From positions 1 through 37,311 of the forward strand of contig CAICTM010001096.1 of the NCBI GenBank assembly GCA_903772945.1: a stretch of 37,311 nucleotides of DNA. Reading direction: 5' to 3'. Below the pieces are notes generated by a model. That model did not search any database and had not been told where the DNA came from. It saw nothing but the letters and a program-made list of their open reading frames with translations. Every line of letters begins with the position of its first letter. Positions within the stretch are counted from its first letter, which is position 1. Below, piece by piece: positions 1 through 9,973 of the stretch. This DNA is from Seminavis robusta (lineage: Eukaryota; Bacillariophyta; Bacillariophyceae; Naviculales; Naviculaceae). A program made the position numbers and the translations under genes.

Positions 1-1909
1 ATCCTTGTAAGAAGTCAACATCCTCGACTGTTCTCCGGTTTATCCCGATAGCGCTGTGTGTTGTCTCACCGTGAAGTAACGTAGCGGCTACGCCTGATAA
101 GGCTGTAATAACTATCGTTCGTGAAGTGAATTCAGAGCCAATCAGTTTACAGAATTCGCGTGCGTAGGCTGTGGTAAGGTTGATCACGGTAGTTTTGCCA
201 CTGCCTCCAGGACCGTGGACAAGACATATGAGCTGGGTTCCTTCGCCTCCTTTCAATAGTTTCAGGTTTTTCTTCGTATTGCGATACTTCTCGATCACAG
301 TGAATTCAATTAAGCCATCGTTCTCCTCGTCTACCACCTCATCATAGAATGTCAACAGAAAGGCCGATATAATGGCCTCGAACGCACGCCGTTGTAGCGG
401 GTCAAGTTTTCCTGCACTCGCCCATTCCAAGATACTAGCGATAGATCCGTTTGCTTCATGCACCTTCGCTCCTTTGTTGTATTCAAAAATTGCTTCCCTG
501 GCTCGTGCGGTAGTCTTAGTCAACAGAACCTCAACAATATCACGAATGTGAAATGGCTTTTGACCATGGCCTATTCCGGCACCGGTTGCGTCCGCGACGG
601 TATGACTTTGTATGTGAACAGTATACTCAACAAAGTCTCCTTCCGCTCCCATTGGGTCTTCGCAATCATTGGTAGGAATTGGTAGCTTCACCGTGTCAGC
701 ATCTTCCGTTTGCTTCTTCCGTTTAAGCATGATGCTATCAAACGAGTACCCCTGCATCGTGGCTTCAAGGAACATGAACTCTTCATCTGTCACATCTTCG
801 TCGAGCTGATTGAAGAAACTAGGAAAAGGAATGTCGTCGGATCCTTCTTCTTCATCTGAATCATCATCTTGCTCTTGCACTCGGACACAGTCTGGTGGAC
901 AATATGGTTCCGTTACGGATTGCAGGTCATCGTTCGACACCTTGTGCCGTGTGAAGTTGTGTGCGCAGTCTTGTAAGTTTTGAAGGAATCTAATGTTTTC
1001 ATCGGTGAAGACGGTTGGCATGTCATCTTGTTGACGTTTCGTTTCATCATCATTGTGCGCTTCTCTGAGTATATTCGTGTAGGGTTTCCGACCACTGTAC
1101 CCGATAGGAACAAAATCAGATTGGGATCGAAAGGGCATGAGTAGCGACAAAGCGCTCTGGCAGTACTGTTCCATTTTGATACTGATTTGATCCTGTGGAC
1201 ACGTAAGCATGTTCGCTCGAAAAAGGCTTGTGTCTGGAAAATCCCACTGAGTAACCTTGATCAATTTGTTCTTATCCGATTTCACAGCACATTGACTGGG
1301 CAATCCATACGTCCCTTTCTTCTTCTTCAATTGCTTCGATGATGGATGGATGAAATGATCCATGTTCTCGAACCGCCAGAATGTCTTTTCGCCGTTCCTC
1401 TTACGCTTCTTTTTCGCCTTTGTCATGTCCCAGGCAAAGTAACCTTCATAAAATTGACGAACTGACAAGGACTCCAGGTCTGTGCTGCGACAGAGATAAT
1501 GAAATGCTTGATTCTCGAAGAACAGACTTCCGTCCGACGACAGCTTTGCATCCACTGTGATTGCTTCTTTGTTCAGCAACCTCAATATGTCCTTCAGAGG
1601 GCAATATACGAACTCATGGGAGAAGTAAAAACGTTGGTGATTGCGCAACAAGAAACTAGCCATCGGTGCACCAACGATGTTCGTGGAGTTATGCGCAAAC
1701 GCCGCTCGACGTATCAGTCTTGTTGCTTCTTGGGTGTCATCTTCATACTTCCTGCTACCTGGACCGAGCTTTTTCATGGTTTCTTCAACTTCTCCATACT
1801 CAGCGCGGTCCTGTTTCTGTGTACATTTCGTGGTGTATTTGAATTGATATTGCCCCAAGGGCCCAGGAGTTTTACCAGAGATAGGTTGCTGTTGCAAGAA
1901 AACTTTGAT
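1..1909 (-). CDS. Pif1/Helitron-type helicase, N-terminal half, runs off the left edge
   Basis: One reading frame stays open on the minus strand from 1909 to base 1 (about 636 codons). It is bounded upstream by TGA at 1910-1912 and has no obvious start. Near its end it has the Walker A motif GPGGSGKT (bases 214-191), preceded by LDPLQRRAFE and followed by ITALSGVAATLLHGETTHS, the classic order of Pif1-family SF1B DNA helicases. The earlier part (GAPMASFLLRNHQRFYFSHEF, MEQYCQSALSLLMPFRS, an acidic linker) resembles the region upstream of the helicase in Helitron Rep-Hel proteins; that is judged by eye. The frame leaves the window just before Walker B. Possible further N-terminal sequence (FQNVACRAVSESKFS) lies in another frame at about 1890-1990, suggesting a frameshift. 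It is probably a transposon fragment rather than a host PIF1 gene. Confidence 0.8.
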   Translation of the reverse strand, partial: MKVFLQQQPISGKTPGPLGQYQFKYTTKCTQKQDRAEYGEVEETMKKLGPGSRKYEDDTQEATRLIRRAAFAHNSTNIVGAPMASFLLRNHQRFYFSHEFVYCPLKDILRLLNKEAITVDAKLSSDGSLFFENQAFHYLCRSTDLESLSVRQFYEGYFAWDMTKAKKKRKRNGEKTFWRFENMDHFIHPSSKQLKKKKGTYGLPSQCAVKSDKNKLIKVTQWDFPDTSLFRANMLTCPQDQISIKMEQYCQSALSLLMPFRSQSDFVPIGYSGRKPYTNILREAHNDDETKRQQDDMPTVFTDENIRFLQNLQDCAHNFTRHKVSNDDLQSVTEPYCPPDCVRVQEQDDDSDEEEGSDDIPFPSFFNQLDEDVTDEEFMFLEATMQGYSFDSIMLKRKKQTEDADTVKLPIPTNDCEDPMGAEGDFVEYTVHIQSHTVADATGAGIGHGQKPFHIRDIVEVLLTKTTARAREAIFEYNKGAKVHEANGSIASILEWASAGKLDPLQRRAFEAIISAFLLTFYDEVVDEENDGLIEFTVIEKYRNTKKNLKLLKGGEGTQLICLVHGPGGSGKTTVINLTTAYAREFCKLIGSEFTSRTIVITALSGVAATLLHGETTHSAIGINRRTVEDVDFLQG

Positions 1910-4805
1910 TCAGAAACAGCCCTGCAAGCCACATTCTGGAAGAGATCAAATTGATTGCGCTGTGGTAAGAATGCTACCATTGGACGATAAAATGTGGGTT
2001 GGATCCATGGGATCAACGTGGTGAGTGTGAGAACAAACTGTCTGCCTTATGTTACTGGTACCCACATGGTATGTGGAACAAGCAAAGATATAGAGAATCT
2101 TGGTTGGTACTGGTGAGACACAGGCCATACATATGGAACCAGGGAAGCCCCATATGGTCCCATATGAAGGTTTTGACCACTGTATCACCCCAGCTGGCCA
2201 TGAGGCGAGCATCTACTCAATCAGGTGACCTCCGGAGGATCCAGGAGCCTCATTGTGGCTCAGAGTGCTCAAATCCTGCATAACACCCAATTAATTGGAT
2301 GCATGCTTTTTGCTCATAGTCCTAAGAATTGAATGTATGAATTGAATTCCATCTCCATAGACCTGTAACTCCCTTGTTCCTTTGCATTAGATACCTATCC
2401 TGTTGAGGCTGAGCAGTGACATTGAGAGGTAAGCTGACAGCATTCGCTAGGCTGCCAAGCATCGTGATAGAATAAAATCGGTACCAGCTCCAGGAGCTGG
2501 AAAATCTGTAAGCAGAGGAGGCCCTGTGGCCATCCTCATCTCTTGTGGATCTACCCTGATCCTTCCAAGAAGTTATTGGATTAAACAGTCGCAATAGCAT
2601 CACAAGAGAAGCTATTGCTACAGACGAACAGGCCCAGTGAATCAGAGCTCGAGTCCAAGTTGGAGATCTCCAAGAAATCCTACCTTTTTGACCCACACTG
2701 ATCCACACAGCCATTTCTGTTGTTATTCGAGGCCACCATTGGATCCGCAGGGTCTGAATTACCCAAGAACAGGTCTCTGCAAGCCTTCAAAGGTCGAAAT
2801 CGAGCCGGCTACCAACTCGAGGTCCACCGCGAAAATCGACAGAATATCCCTCGACAACGAATCCGTACGAAAACCATACGCTAACCCCTTTTTATGTTAT
2901 TTGTGAGACGGATCACCCGTACCTGCAACCGACCCATAGGATCTAAGCCGTCATTCAGTGCACTCGACAGCCTTAGAGGCCAGGGCTTGTAGATGTGACA
3001 CGTGGTCACACGGATCCGCTTGGACGCCTAACAGCAAACATCGATCAACCCCATTCAGATGTCTGCATTTTCACGGAGTTCCCTGTAGCTGGTCACTGGC
3101 ATCAAAGAGACAACCTATGAATGTCCCATGCGGAACTCAGCTGGGTGTAGCGGCACAAGACGCTGGGGGTATGGAGAGCCCTGTTTGGTGGAGATCTACT
3201 TCCACTGGCGCTGGAAGGCCCAGCCCAAGGCTGGCAGCCAATGCTATTCAATCACTGTGGAACAGTCTAATTGCTCAATACGCTGGCACTGGCCATACAG
3301 AATCCAGTCTACTGCAGAGCTCTAATTGTGCTGTTGGGTCTGTGTCTCAGGTCAACTACTTCTTCCATACTTTCATTAAACTATATATAAACACAAAACT
3401 TCTGATTTTGCGTGAAACTCCATCCTCCAGCCATGCAGGATACAGATCCATGCATCCATTTTGGCTGGTATATACCAAACTATCTTTCTAGATAGGTCAA
3501 GGCTGAGGAACTGCATCATCCTTCCTTACAGAGGAACTCTATGTCCTCTACAGCTGCTCCTATCTTGTCTGATGGAGACACAGCTCATTGTACTGAAAGA
3601 CTGTACAGATGCAACAGCGATCCTTCCATCAGACTGAGCCAGCACAGCTGCGCCGCACCCATATGGCTCCTATGGCATAATCTCATCGCTCCCCACCATT
3701 GGAGTCATGGATGGGATGCCAACAAGCTTGCACATCATGGGGCTTCCCTCGATACTTCCATGAACTGGTAGCATCTGGCTTCTCAGTGTGGACTTTGGTT
3801 GCTTACCTCAGGGGTTACCAACCCTCTTGAATACATCAAGGTGTCCATAGCTGAGTACCACTTGACACATTGGGAGGGGCATCACATGGGCCTGTGATCA
3901 AACCTCCAGTCGTGTTCAGGAGAGAAAGGGTGCATTGGCATTGGTCTATCTGACCATCAATTGGGATCCTACCTGGTCTCCCCATACTTGCATCATAGCT
4001 CATTGGCTTAGAAGGCATCTGTCTATCTCCCCATAAGGCCCAGTGAGAACAATCTTGGCCATAACTGTTCATCCGGAGCCCTCAACTGGGTAGTTAGCTG
4101 ACGGGTTGTCATCCTATGAGGTGGGACTGGTTGTCCTATCATCAGATATTGCCTCAGCTAAAGGCAACACCTCGCAGACGTCCACTCAAGTTTACCATCT
4201 CCATACATGGGTTCAAAGGAATCCCGTCCAGAGACACGACTAACTTTGTGCTTGCTTGGTTATGACCGGTTCAGGTCCTGTCACATGACATGGCAGTGCC
4301 TCATTCCACAGCCACCAGCTTGGGTGGGTTTTTCTCCAGCCCGACTGCTTCAACTTTGCTGGGGGTGACACAGTGTAAGTTCTACCCATCACCCGAAAGG
4401 GAAGGGAGTGCCATCAGGGCGGAAGGGTGGGAGTCACCAAAAACATGTTTTCACAAAACATTGTACTTTGAACACTATCCTGGAGATGACAAGTTTAGCA
4501 CAAACACTTGTCATGCTGGGCCATATCCTGCGGAAGGTAGCCCCTATGAGGGTGGCATTCTACCCCGCAGCCATGGCCGGTTCCTGGGTACCTGGGGCTC
4601 AACCAGTGCGACACAAACACTAGTTGCCCAGGCACAAATCCGATCTGGGACTTGCCCTTGAGGGCTGCCGTCACCACATTGCCATCTTGAGGATCTAAGG
4701 CGTCCCCGACTGCTGGGTCAGCCTCGCTCTTCGGATCCACCAGGTCTGACATCTGGGTTTGATGGTGGGCTTCCATCAGGACTCTTTTGTCAGCGACAGA
4801 GGGAC
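1910..4805. other. CpG-poor non-coding block between two helicase halves
   Basis: I find no recognisable protein on either strand; the short open frames share no family motif. The block is rich in TG and CA and poor in CG: I count 8 CpG in the 600 bases 3541-4140, against 8 in the 120 bases 4921-5040 inside the neighbouring helicase. A stretch near 2740-3060 has normal CpG. The look is that of an old repeat eroded by deamination of methylated cytosine, which is inference. No terminal repeats were identified. Confidence 0.5.
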
Positions 4806-6041
4806 GGATCAAGATTGGTGATCATTGACGAAGTTTCATTTGCGTGCGAAGGCCATATCAACAAGATTTACAAGAACCTTCAAGACATCAAGGGAAACAC
4901 ATTCAAGCCATTCGGAGGACTTAACATGGTTTTCGCGGGAGACTTCTCACAGTTAACGCCACCCAAACGAGATCCCCTTTACAAACGAGAATGCGCTGCT
5001 TTTCAAGGTACTCTTAATGCGTATATCGAGTTGGATGGAATGCATCGATTTCGAAATGATATTCCTTGGGGCGAAAGACTTAAACGTTTTCGAGCGGGGA
5101 AGCCAACCAAGGATGACATAATGTACATCAACCATCACTGTGTCGTGTCAAAGAACCATAAACCGAACTCCAACATTCAAGTTGCATGCCACTATAATTG
5201 GGAGCGAGACGTGGTCAACACTACAGTTTTCCAGCAATTCTGTGTCGCAAATGCTCCTGCGGATGCTGACAATGTTTACATGGGGGCAATTATGATTTTG
5301 ATGGACAGCATGGAAATGTACAATGATCACAAGCAGTACGTTCCAGTAACAAGCAACCGCATCAAGAAACACTTCTGGACAACATGTGGCGAATCGGATT
5401 GTGACATGGACAACGGACGTGTTGATCCGGCATTGAAGATGTACTACAACTGCCCTCTGATGCTGACAAAGAATGAAGACGTACCGAATGGACAGGCAAA
5501 CGGTTCGAGAGTGTTCCTACGCAAGGTACATGTAAAGCCCGGAGAACAGCCTTTCATCATCAAACTCCATTGCGGTGTCAGAATCCGTGTCTTCCGTGTG
5601 ACCCAAATTGACAGAATCACAGTAAAACACGAGATGAAAGACATGTTGCCAAGATGTTTCGATGTCAAGACACACGGAGTGTCCTTCAAGTGCAAGATGA
5701 AAATCGAAAAGGAAAAGATTGAGGTTCGCATGAAAGGAATCCAGTTTCCTCTTGTTAGCAATTCAGCGACCACAGGACACAAGTTGCAGGGATACACAGC
5801 ATCGCAACTGTTGGTGTGGAACTGGCACTATGCAGATAATTGGGTTTACGTGGTACTTTCAAGAGTAAGAGAAATGAAAGGCCTCTTCTTGCGAAAACCA
5901 CTGTCGCTCGATTTAACAAAGTACCAGATGCCAGACGAAATGGTGTATATGCTGGAAACTTTCAGTCGCTACATTCCCTTCGATACTGTTTCCGCCGACA
6001 ATTACGATGAAATGTTACAGTCCGAAGCAGCATTCAATTAA
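4806..6041 (+). pseudogene. Pif1/Helitron-type helicase, C-terminal half (5'-truncated)
   Basis: The frame is intact from about 4806 to the stop at 6039-6041 but begins inside the helicase core, so it lacks the nucleotide-binding Walker A motif. Visible motifs in order are Walker B IIDEVSFA, motif III FAGDFSQLTPP, motif V ATTGHKLQGYT and motif VI YVVLSRVREMKGL, all typical of Pif1-family helicases, including those of Helitron transposons. No ATG precedes the core and the frame opens with TTG, so it is unlikely to make a working enzyme alone. Its first residues (GSRLVIIDE) are what should follow the last residues of the opposite-strand half at base 1 (VDFLQG). Normal CpG content and an undamaged frame suggest recent mobility. 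The identity is confident; the status as a fragment is nearly so. Confidence 0.85.
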
Positions 6042-6468
6042 CCAATTCCAAATAACTTATACAAATTCGTACTCTGACGTGTTCCAACATTGTTCATCGG
6101 GTTTTGAACTTCAATGTACAGAAGTTGACGTATTCCTCGTTCCGTTTCCATGACAGTTACTGGTACGTTAACGGTTTCGGTGACGGTACCGGTACCGGTA
6201 CCGGTACCGGTAGCGGTTACGGTCGCATTACCTTATGTGCACGCACACACCTGTACAGACGTTTAAAAACGTTAAATACAAGTTTCGTACTTACAGATAC
6301 ACATGACCGTTGATTCTGCAACTGAAGTGCGGGTACACTATTTTACACAGTAAACGCGAGCGAATCGGTTTCGGAGTGCAACTGAGGGGGAATCTAAAAG
6401 GGGCGTCGTCTCGAGGAGACGTAACACATTTGTGTTGTGATGCTTTAGGAGCAACAACAACCCCTTTG
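6042..6468. other. Intergenic region upstream of the HD-domain gene
   Basis: This gap lies between the end of the helicase fragment and the first ATG of the HD-domain gene. It holds the hexamer array at 6171-6225 and otherwise no feature I can support. It should contain the promoter and 5' leader of the HD-domain gene. No Helitron 3' end could be placed with confidence. Confidence 0.5.
6171..6225. repeat. Hexanucleotide array built on the palindrome ACCGGT
   Basis: About nine six-base units share a CGGT core. The central four are perfect CCGGTA and the flanks are degenerate (acggtt, tcggtg, gcggtt, acggtc). Because ACCGGT and GGTACC are each self-complementary, the array can pair with itself in many registers. 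It lies about 245 bases upstream of the HD-domain gene's first ATG. Confidence 0.85.
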
Positions 6469-7257
6469 ATGACCACATGGAGAGCAAGTTTCGCGTCGGG
6501 AATGGTCACCACCGCAGCCGCGGCCGTGGTGGGTGTTTTGGCTGGAGCTACTCTGACATTCCTGTACCAAAAGTCCAAGATGAGAAATAGTACATGTAGT
6601 ATCACAGGAAGGACAACAGCTCCCTCCAGCACTCGCCTTGGCCAGATTCTCTCCTTTCTCAGGGAAAGCGACAAACTAAAGCTGGTAGAACGTAGTGTTT
6701 ATGTTTCGGACTGTCAAAGGAAAGAAAGCTCGGCCGAACACTCGTGGCATTTGGCGGTCATGTACATGGCTCTTCGCAAAGATATTCGTTTCAGTGTACA
6801 TGACATAAATCAACTTCGGATGCTAGAAATGCTGTTGGTTCACGATTTGGTAGAGGTCTATGCGGGAGATACGCCCATGCTCGAGAACGTAACCACCGAT
6901 TCCTCTACAGGCCTGCTGGTGGAGGATGATCAAAAGAGGGCTCGAAAGCAAGAGGAAGAAGCACAAGCTGCAGAGCGTTTGTTCTCGCACCTACCGGATG
7001 ACTTGGCAATAGAGTTTCGAGGGCTCTGGGACGAATTTGAACTGAGGCAAACGCCAACAGCCAAGGTTGCCAAGGGGTTGGACAAGTTGCACTGTTTGGT
7101 CCAGAATTCGTGTTGCAATGGCATGGACTACAAGGCATACAACAGTACCTATGGAAACGAAATGCCGCTCATTACAAAATATGTAGACTTTGATCCCGCT
7201 CTAATGCTCTTGGCAGAAATGCTCTTGGGGGATGCCAAGAAACAGGGGTGGATTTAA
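6469..7257 (+). CDS. HD-domain phosphohydrolase, YfbR/HDDC2 5'-deoxynucleotidase type
   Basis: The 262-residue protein is read from the first ATG of a longer open frame; a second in-frame ATG at 6502 is possible. Residues about 12-34 (VTTAAAAVVGVLAGATLTFLY) form one hydrophobic segment, suggesting an N-terminal membrane anchor or targeting signal. The HD domain follows: AEHSWHLAV with a metal-ligand His at about residue 91, then LLVHDLVEVYAGDTP with the diagnostic His125-Asp126 pair. The C-terminal half (AERLFSHLP, LWDEFELRQTP, AKGLDKL) also follows the bacterial/HDDC2 family pattern. Known members are metal-dependent and remove phosphate from deoxynucleoside monophosphates; that substrate is inferred here from family alone. 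The upstream part of the frame (from 6310) is probably leader. It is convergent with the permease gene. Confidence 0.88.
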   Translation: MTTWRASFASGMVTTAAAAVVGVLAGATLTFLYQKSKMRNSTCSITGRTTAPSSTRLGQILSFLRESDKLKLVERSVYVSDCQRKESSAEHSWHLAVMYMALRKDIRFSVHDINQLRMLEMLLVHDLVEVYAGDTPMLENVTTDSSTGLLVEDDQKRARKQEEEAQAAERLFSHLPDDLAIEFRGLWDEFELRQTPTAKVAKGLDKLHCLVQNSCCNGMDYKAYNSTYGNEMPLITKYVDFDPALMLLAEMLLGDAKKQGWI

Positions 7258-7667
7258 AATGATAGAAATCTGGTTGAGAGTTTTGACTTGCTCGATGCAA
7301 AATCAAGCGATGCGTCTTCTCACTATTTCTTGATGATGGTCAGGGTAGGTAGCTAGCTAGTTGGTGTGTGAAAGATTGGGTGTCCACGCGTGGTAGTGAC
7401 ATCAGTTTTGAGTCGGCGGAGAAAATGAAACTGGCTGCCAAAGCCACGCCATTAGCTATGAACGAGACATATGGGAACTCAAGTGAGGTTGTTCCGAGGC
7501 CTGGTGACAACAAACGCATACCGTACAGGTCCATTGACTGCGGTTTTAGCTGCACAAGTAGTTGTTTCTAATCTTAGTTAGGAACACCCGCAGAATTGCC
7601 GTGCGAGCCGAGCCCTGGGGGTTGGATTTGACTCAATGATTAGTAGTATTATTTGGTTGGCATCTTA
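7258..7667. other. Intergenic region between two convergent genes
   Basis: Both neighbours end here, so the stretch should hold two 3' untranslated regions and polyadenylation sites. Short open frames are present, but none has recognisable sequence or a supporting motif. No repeat stands out. Confidence 0.5.
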
Positions 7668-9562
7668 CTACACTGCAGCCGGCGAAGCTTGGCTGTCACA
7701 GCTGCTTCCCAGAGAATGTATTGTAGACAATCCTGCCGTCACTCTTCGCTCTCTCTTGGGTGCTTCGACGTACTCCATCCAACCATAATGTTTGGAGAAC
7801 TTTTGCATGAGATAAAAGCCAACTCCCATGATAATCAGTAGCAGTAGGTACACATAAGTTTGTTTGGATGCAATCAGCATCAGGTAGATCAAAAACGTTG
7901 TGGGTGGCACCACAAAGAGAAAGCACCCAAAGGCATTCAAAGGGATTCGATAGGGTCGTTCCACATCGTCATCGGTGATTCGTAGCTTGACAAAGGCTGC
8001 AAATTCCAAAATCAAACTCAGGCTGTACGCAAAGTTCAGCATTTCTACCAACTGATCAAAGTCTGCGACACTCACTGCCACAATGACAAAGGTTCCCAGT
8101 AAAATGCCGTTGGTGGGAGTACCATACTTGGAACGACGAGTGAACAGCTTGGGAATCAATCCTCGGTCGGCCATGCCCATCAATTGATATGCATCGCCGG
8201 ACATTTCAGCTTCAAACAAGGCAATGTTGCTGATGGCCGCCGCAAATACCGTCCAAGCTCCCAACCAGGGTCCAGCGATTTCTGTTGCCACATTGGTAAA
8301 GTATCCCGCTTCCCAATCACTTTGATTGGTATCCACTGCTCCCAAGGCAGCCAGGAGAGGGATCAAGTAGCCCAAAACAACCAAGAAGATGCTCGCAAAC
8401 ATGGCTCGCGGAAAGACTGTTTGAGGATCGCGAATCTCTCCTGCAAAGCTTGCTCCGACATCAAAACTATTGAGATTCCAAAACAAGCTATTGAGCAAGG
8501 GTCTCCAAAAGACTCCGGCGAGCACCGGTGTTGGCAACAACCCAACTCCGTCGTCGTCTTCTCCGTAAACCACAGTCGTATCGGGCAGCACCCACCATCG
8601 ATTCGTGTCGAGCTTGGGGATGGAAAAGAACACCATGATCACGAAAGGGCTCATGCTGATGATGCAAACCACAATGGAAAGGTTGCCGACCAATTCCAAT
8701 CCGGTATAGTTGATGCCGGCCAAGACCAGGGTGATGCCGACGGTGACCAGAAACCGTGTCACATCATCACTTGTCGTCGTTATGGTGGTGGTGGTAGAGT
8801 CGGCAAAGTATGAAGCCAGATATTTCAGAAAGAGAGAAGGGTAGATGGCATTGTCGGTCTTTTAATACATGTAGAAACATTGTTTTGTGAGTATTTCAAA
8901 ATGACAAAGAAGCGAGTACGGACTGGTTCCATTCCAGCACTTACTGCTCCTGAAATCCAATGAAAATATCCACAGAGCAGGGAAGTGGTGGGACCAAATG
9001 CTTCTTCTACCCAAGCAACAGCTCCACTTGGTTCAGGAAAGGCAGATCCCAACTCGGCCGTGATGAGTGCCTCGGGAACACACCATAAGATAGGAAACAG
9101 TGTGAATCCCAAAAGGGCATAGAAGGGCCCTGCTGCCTTGACAGCAGGCTCACATCCAAAGGGTCCTCCGCTCACTTTGTAGAAAACAAGGACAGCCACT
9201 GCCATGGCGGACAGCTTTTGAGAATGATCTCCTTCTTCTCGCGGTTTGACCGGCACCGCCACGGGTTCCTCCAAAATTTCCACAAGTTCCTGTTGCACTT
9301 CTTCTACTGCTTGCTGGACCACTTCAATCCGTTCTACAATTACGTCCGAGATATCCGAAATGGATTCCATGGCCACCTCCAACAAGGAAGAATCGCGGCG
9401 GTGGTGACCGCCACTCTGCTGCCGTCGGTTTCGACTGCTTTTTCGCCGTAGCAAACCATCTCTGTTTTGTTCTTCTTCGTCATCGTGGTTGCTAGCAGTG
9501 CTCTGAAGCGTACTTCCAGTCTCGTCACTCTTTAGTGGAGTTGTTTCGTCCATCATGCTCAT
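7668..9562 (-). CDS. APC-superfamily amino acid/polyamine permease (plant PUT-like), two exons
   Basis: Exon 1 is 9562-8945 and exon 2 is 8858-7668, joined across an 86-base intron (8944-8859) with donor GTAAGT and acceptor AAAG. The join keeps phase and gives WISGA-TDNAIYPSLFLKYL, which matches plant polyamine-uptake and LAT-type transporters (GFWKWxSGxxDNAxYPVLFLDYL). The product is about 602 residues. Residues 1 to about 116 form a cytosolic tail: acidic and basic low complexity, then a coiled-coil-like stretch (VIVERIEVVQQAVEEVQQEL). The transporter core begins at AVLVFYKVSGGPFG, the conserved first APC helix, with FPEPSGAVAWVEEAFG after it. It probably moves polyamines or amino acids with protons across the plasma membrane or an organelle membrane; the substrate is inference. 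The start is the first ATG after an in-frame TTG. Confidence 0.9.
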
Positions 9563-9973
9563 CAAGTTGTGATGCTATCATTTTTATCATCCTACTAAGA
9601 CACAGCATTGTCTTGGAGCCAAGCGTCATTTGTTCCCTTAAAGTTTGGCGGAACAAAAGAAGATTTTGACGGAAGGAAAAAACGCCACGGACGAATGATT
9701 GTGTGAAAGTGTCGGTGCGAATTGATTCCCGAGTAATCCATGACCTACCTTGCTGTTTGACCCCATCACTTTGAGCTCACCCGCTCTGCTGTGTTACCGA
9801 ACAAGGCACACGACCTCTGGAGATCTCTGGTCGTCGTCCAGTGGTACGGGTATCTAGGTATCGGTCGTCACGCATCTTCTCTCTCGCTCTGAGCAAACTC
9901 CACAACAACTTCTTTTTACAGCGAGCACCACCGATTGTTCCCATCTTTCTCCTCTGCGATCCCCTTGGCTACG
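9563..9973. other. Divergent intergenic region with a relic gene tail
   Basis: This lies between the permease start (minus) and the protease-like gene start (plus), so it should hold both promoters. It contains the upstream copy of a direct repeat (about 9706-9800) that matches the 3' end of the protease-like gene. A pyrimidine-rich stretch ending TTTTTACAG at about 9912-9920 could be a 5' leader splice acceptor; this is unproven. Confidence 0.45.
9706..9800 (+). repeat. Direct repeat copy A: relic of a tandem gene copy's 3' end
   Basis: This stretch closely matches 11044-11135, which spans the stop codon and 3' flank of the protease-like gene (shared blocks include tgcgaattgattcccgag, taatccatgacct and cacccgctctgctgt). 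Copy A lies before the gene, spaced about 1.34 kb from copy B. It looks like the tail of a lost upstream tandem copy. Confidence 0.85.

Noticed and set aside
2958..3491. A 177-codon frame in the CpG-poor block
   Set aside because: There is no motif, no conserved pattern and no support from neighbours. The block's base composition is skewed by CpG loss, which also removes stop codons unevenly.
6104..6313. A frame with a Gly-Thr-Gly-Thr run upstream of the HD-domain gene
   Set aside because: The GTGTGTG peptide is only the translation of the ACCGGT hexamer array.
8184..8813. A 209-codon plus-strand frame inside the permease gene
   Set aside because: It is antisense to clearly conserved APC transporter sequence and has no domain of its own.
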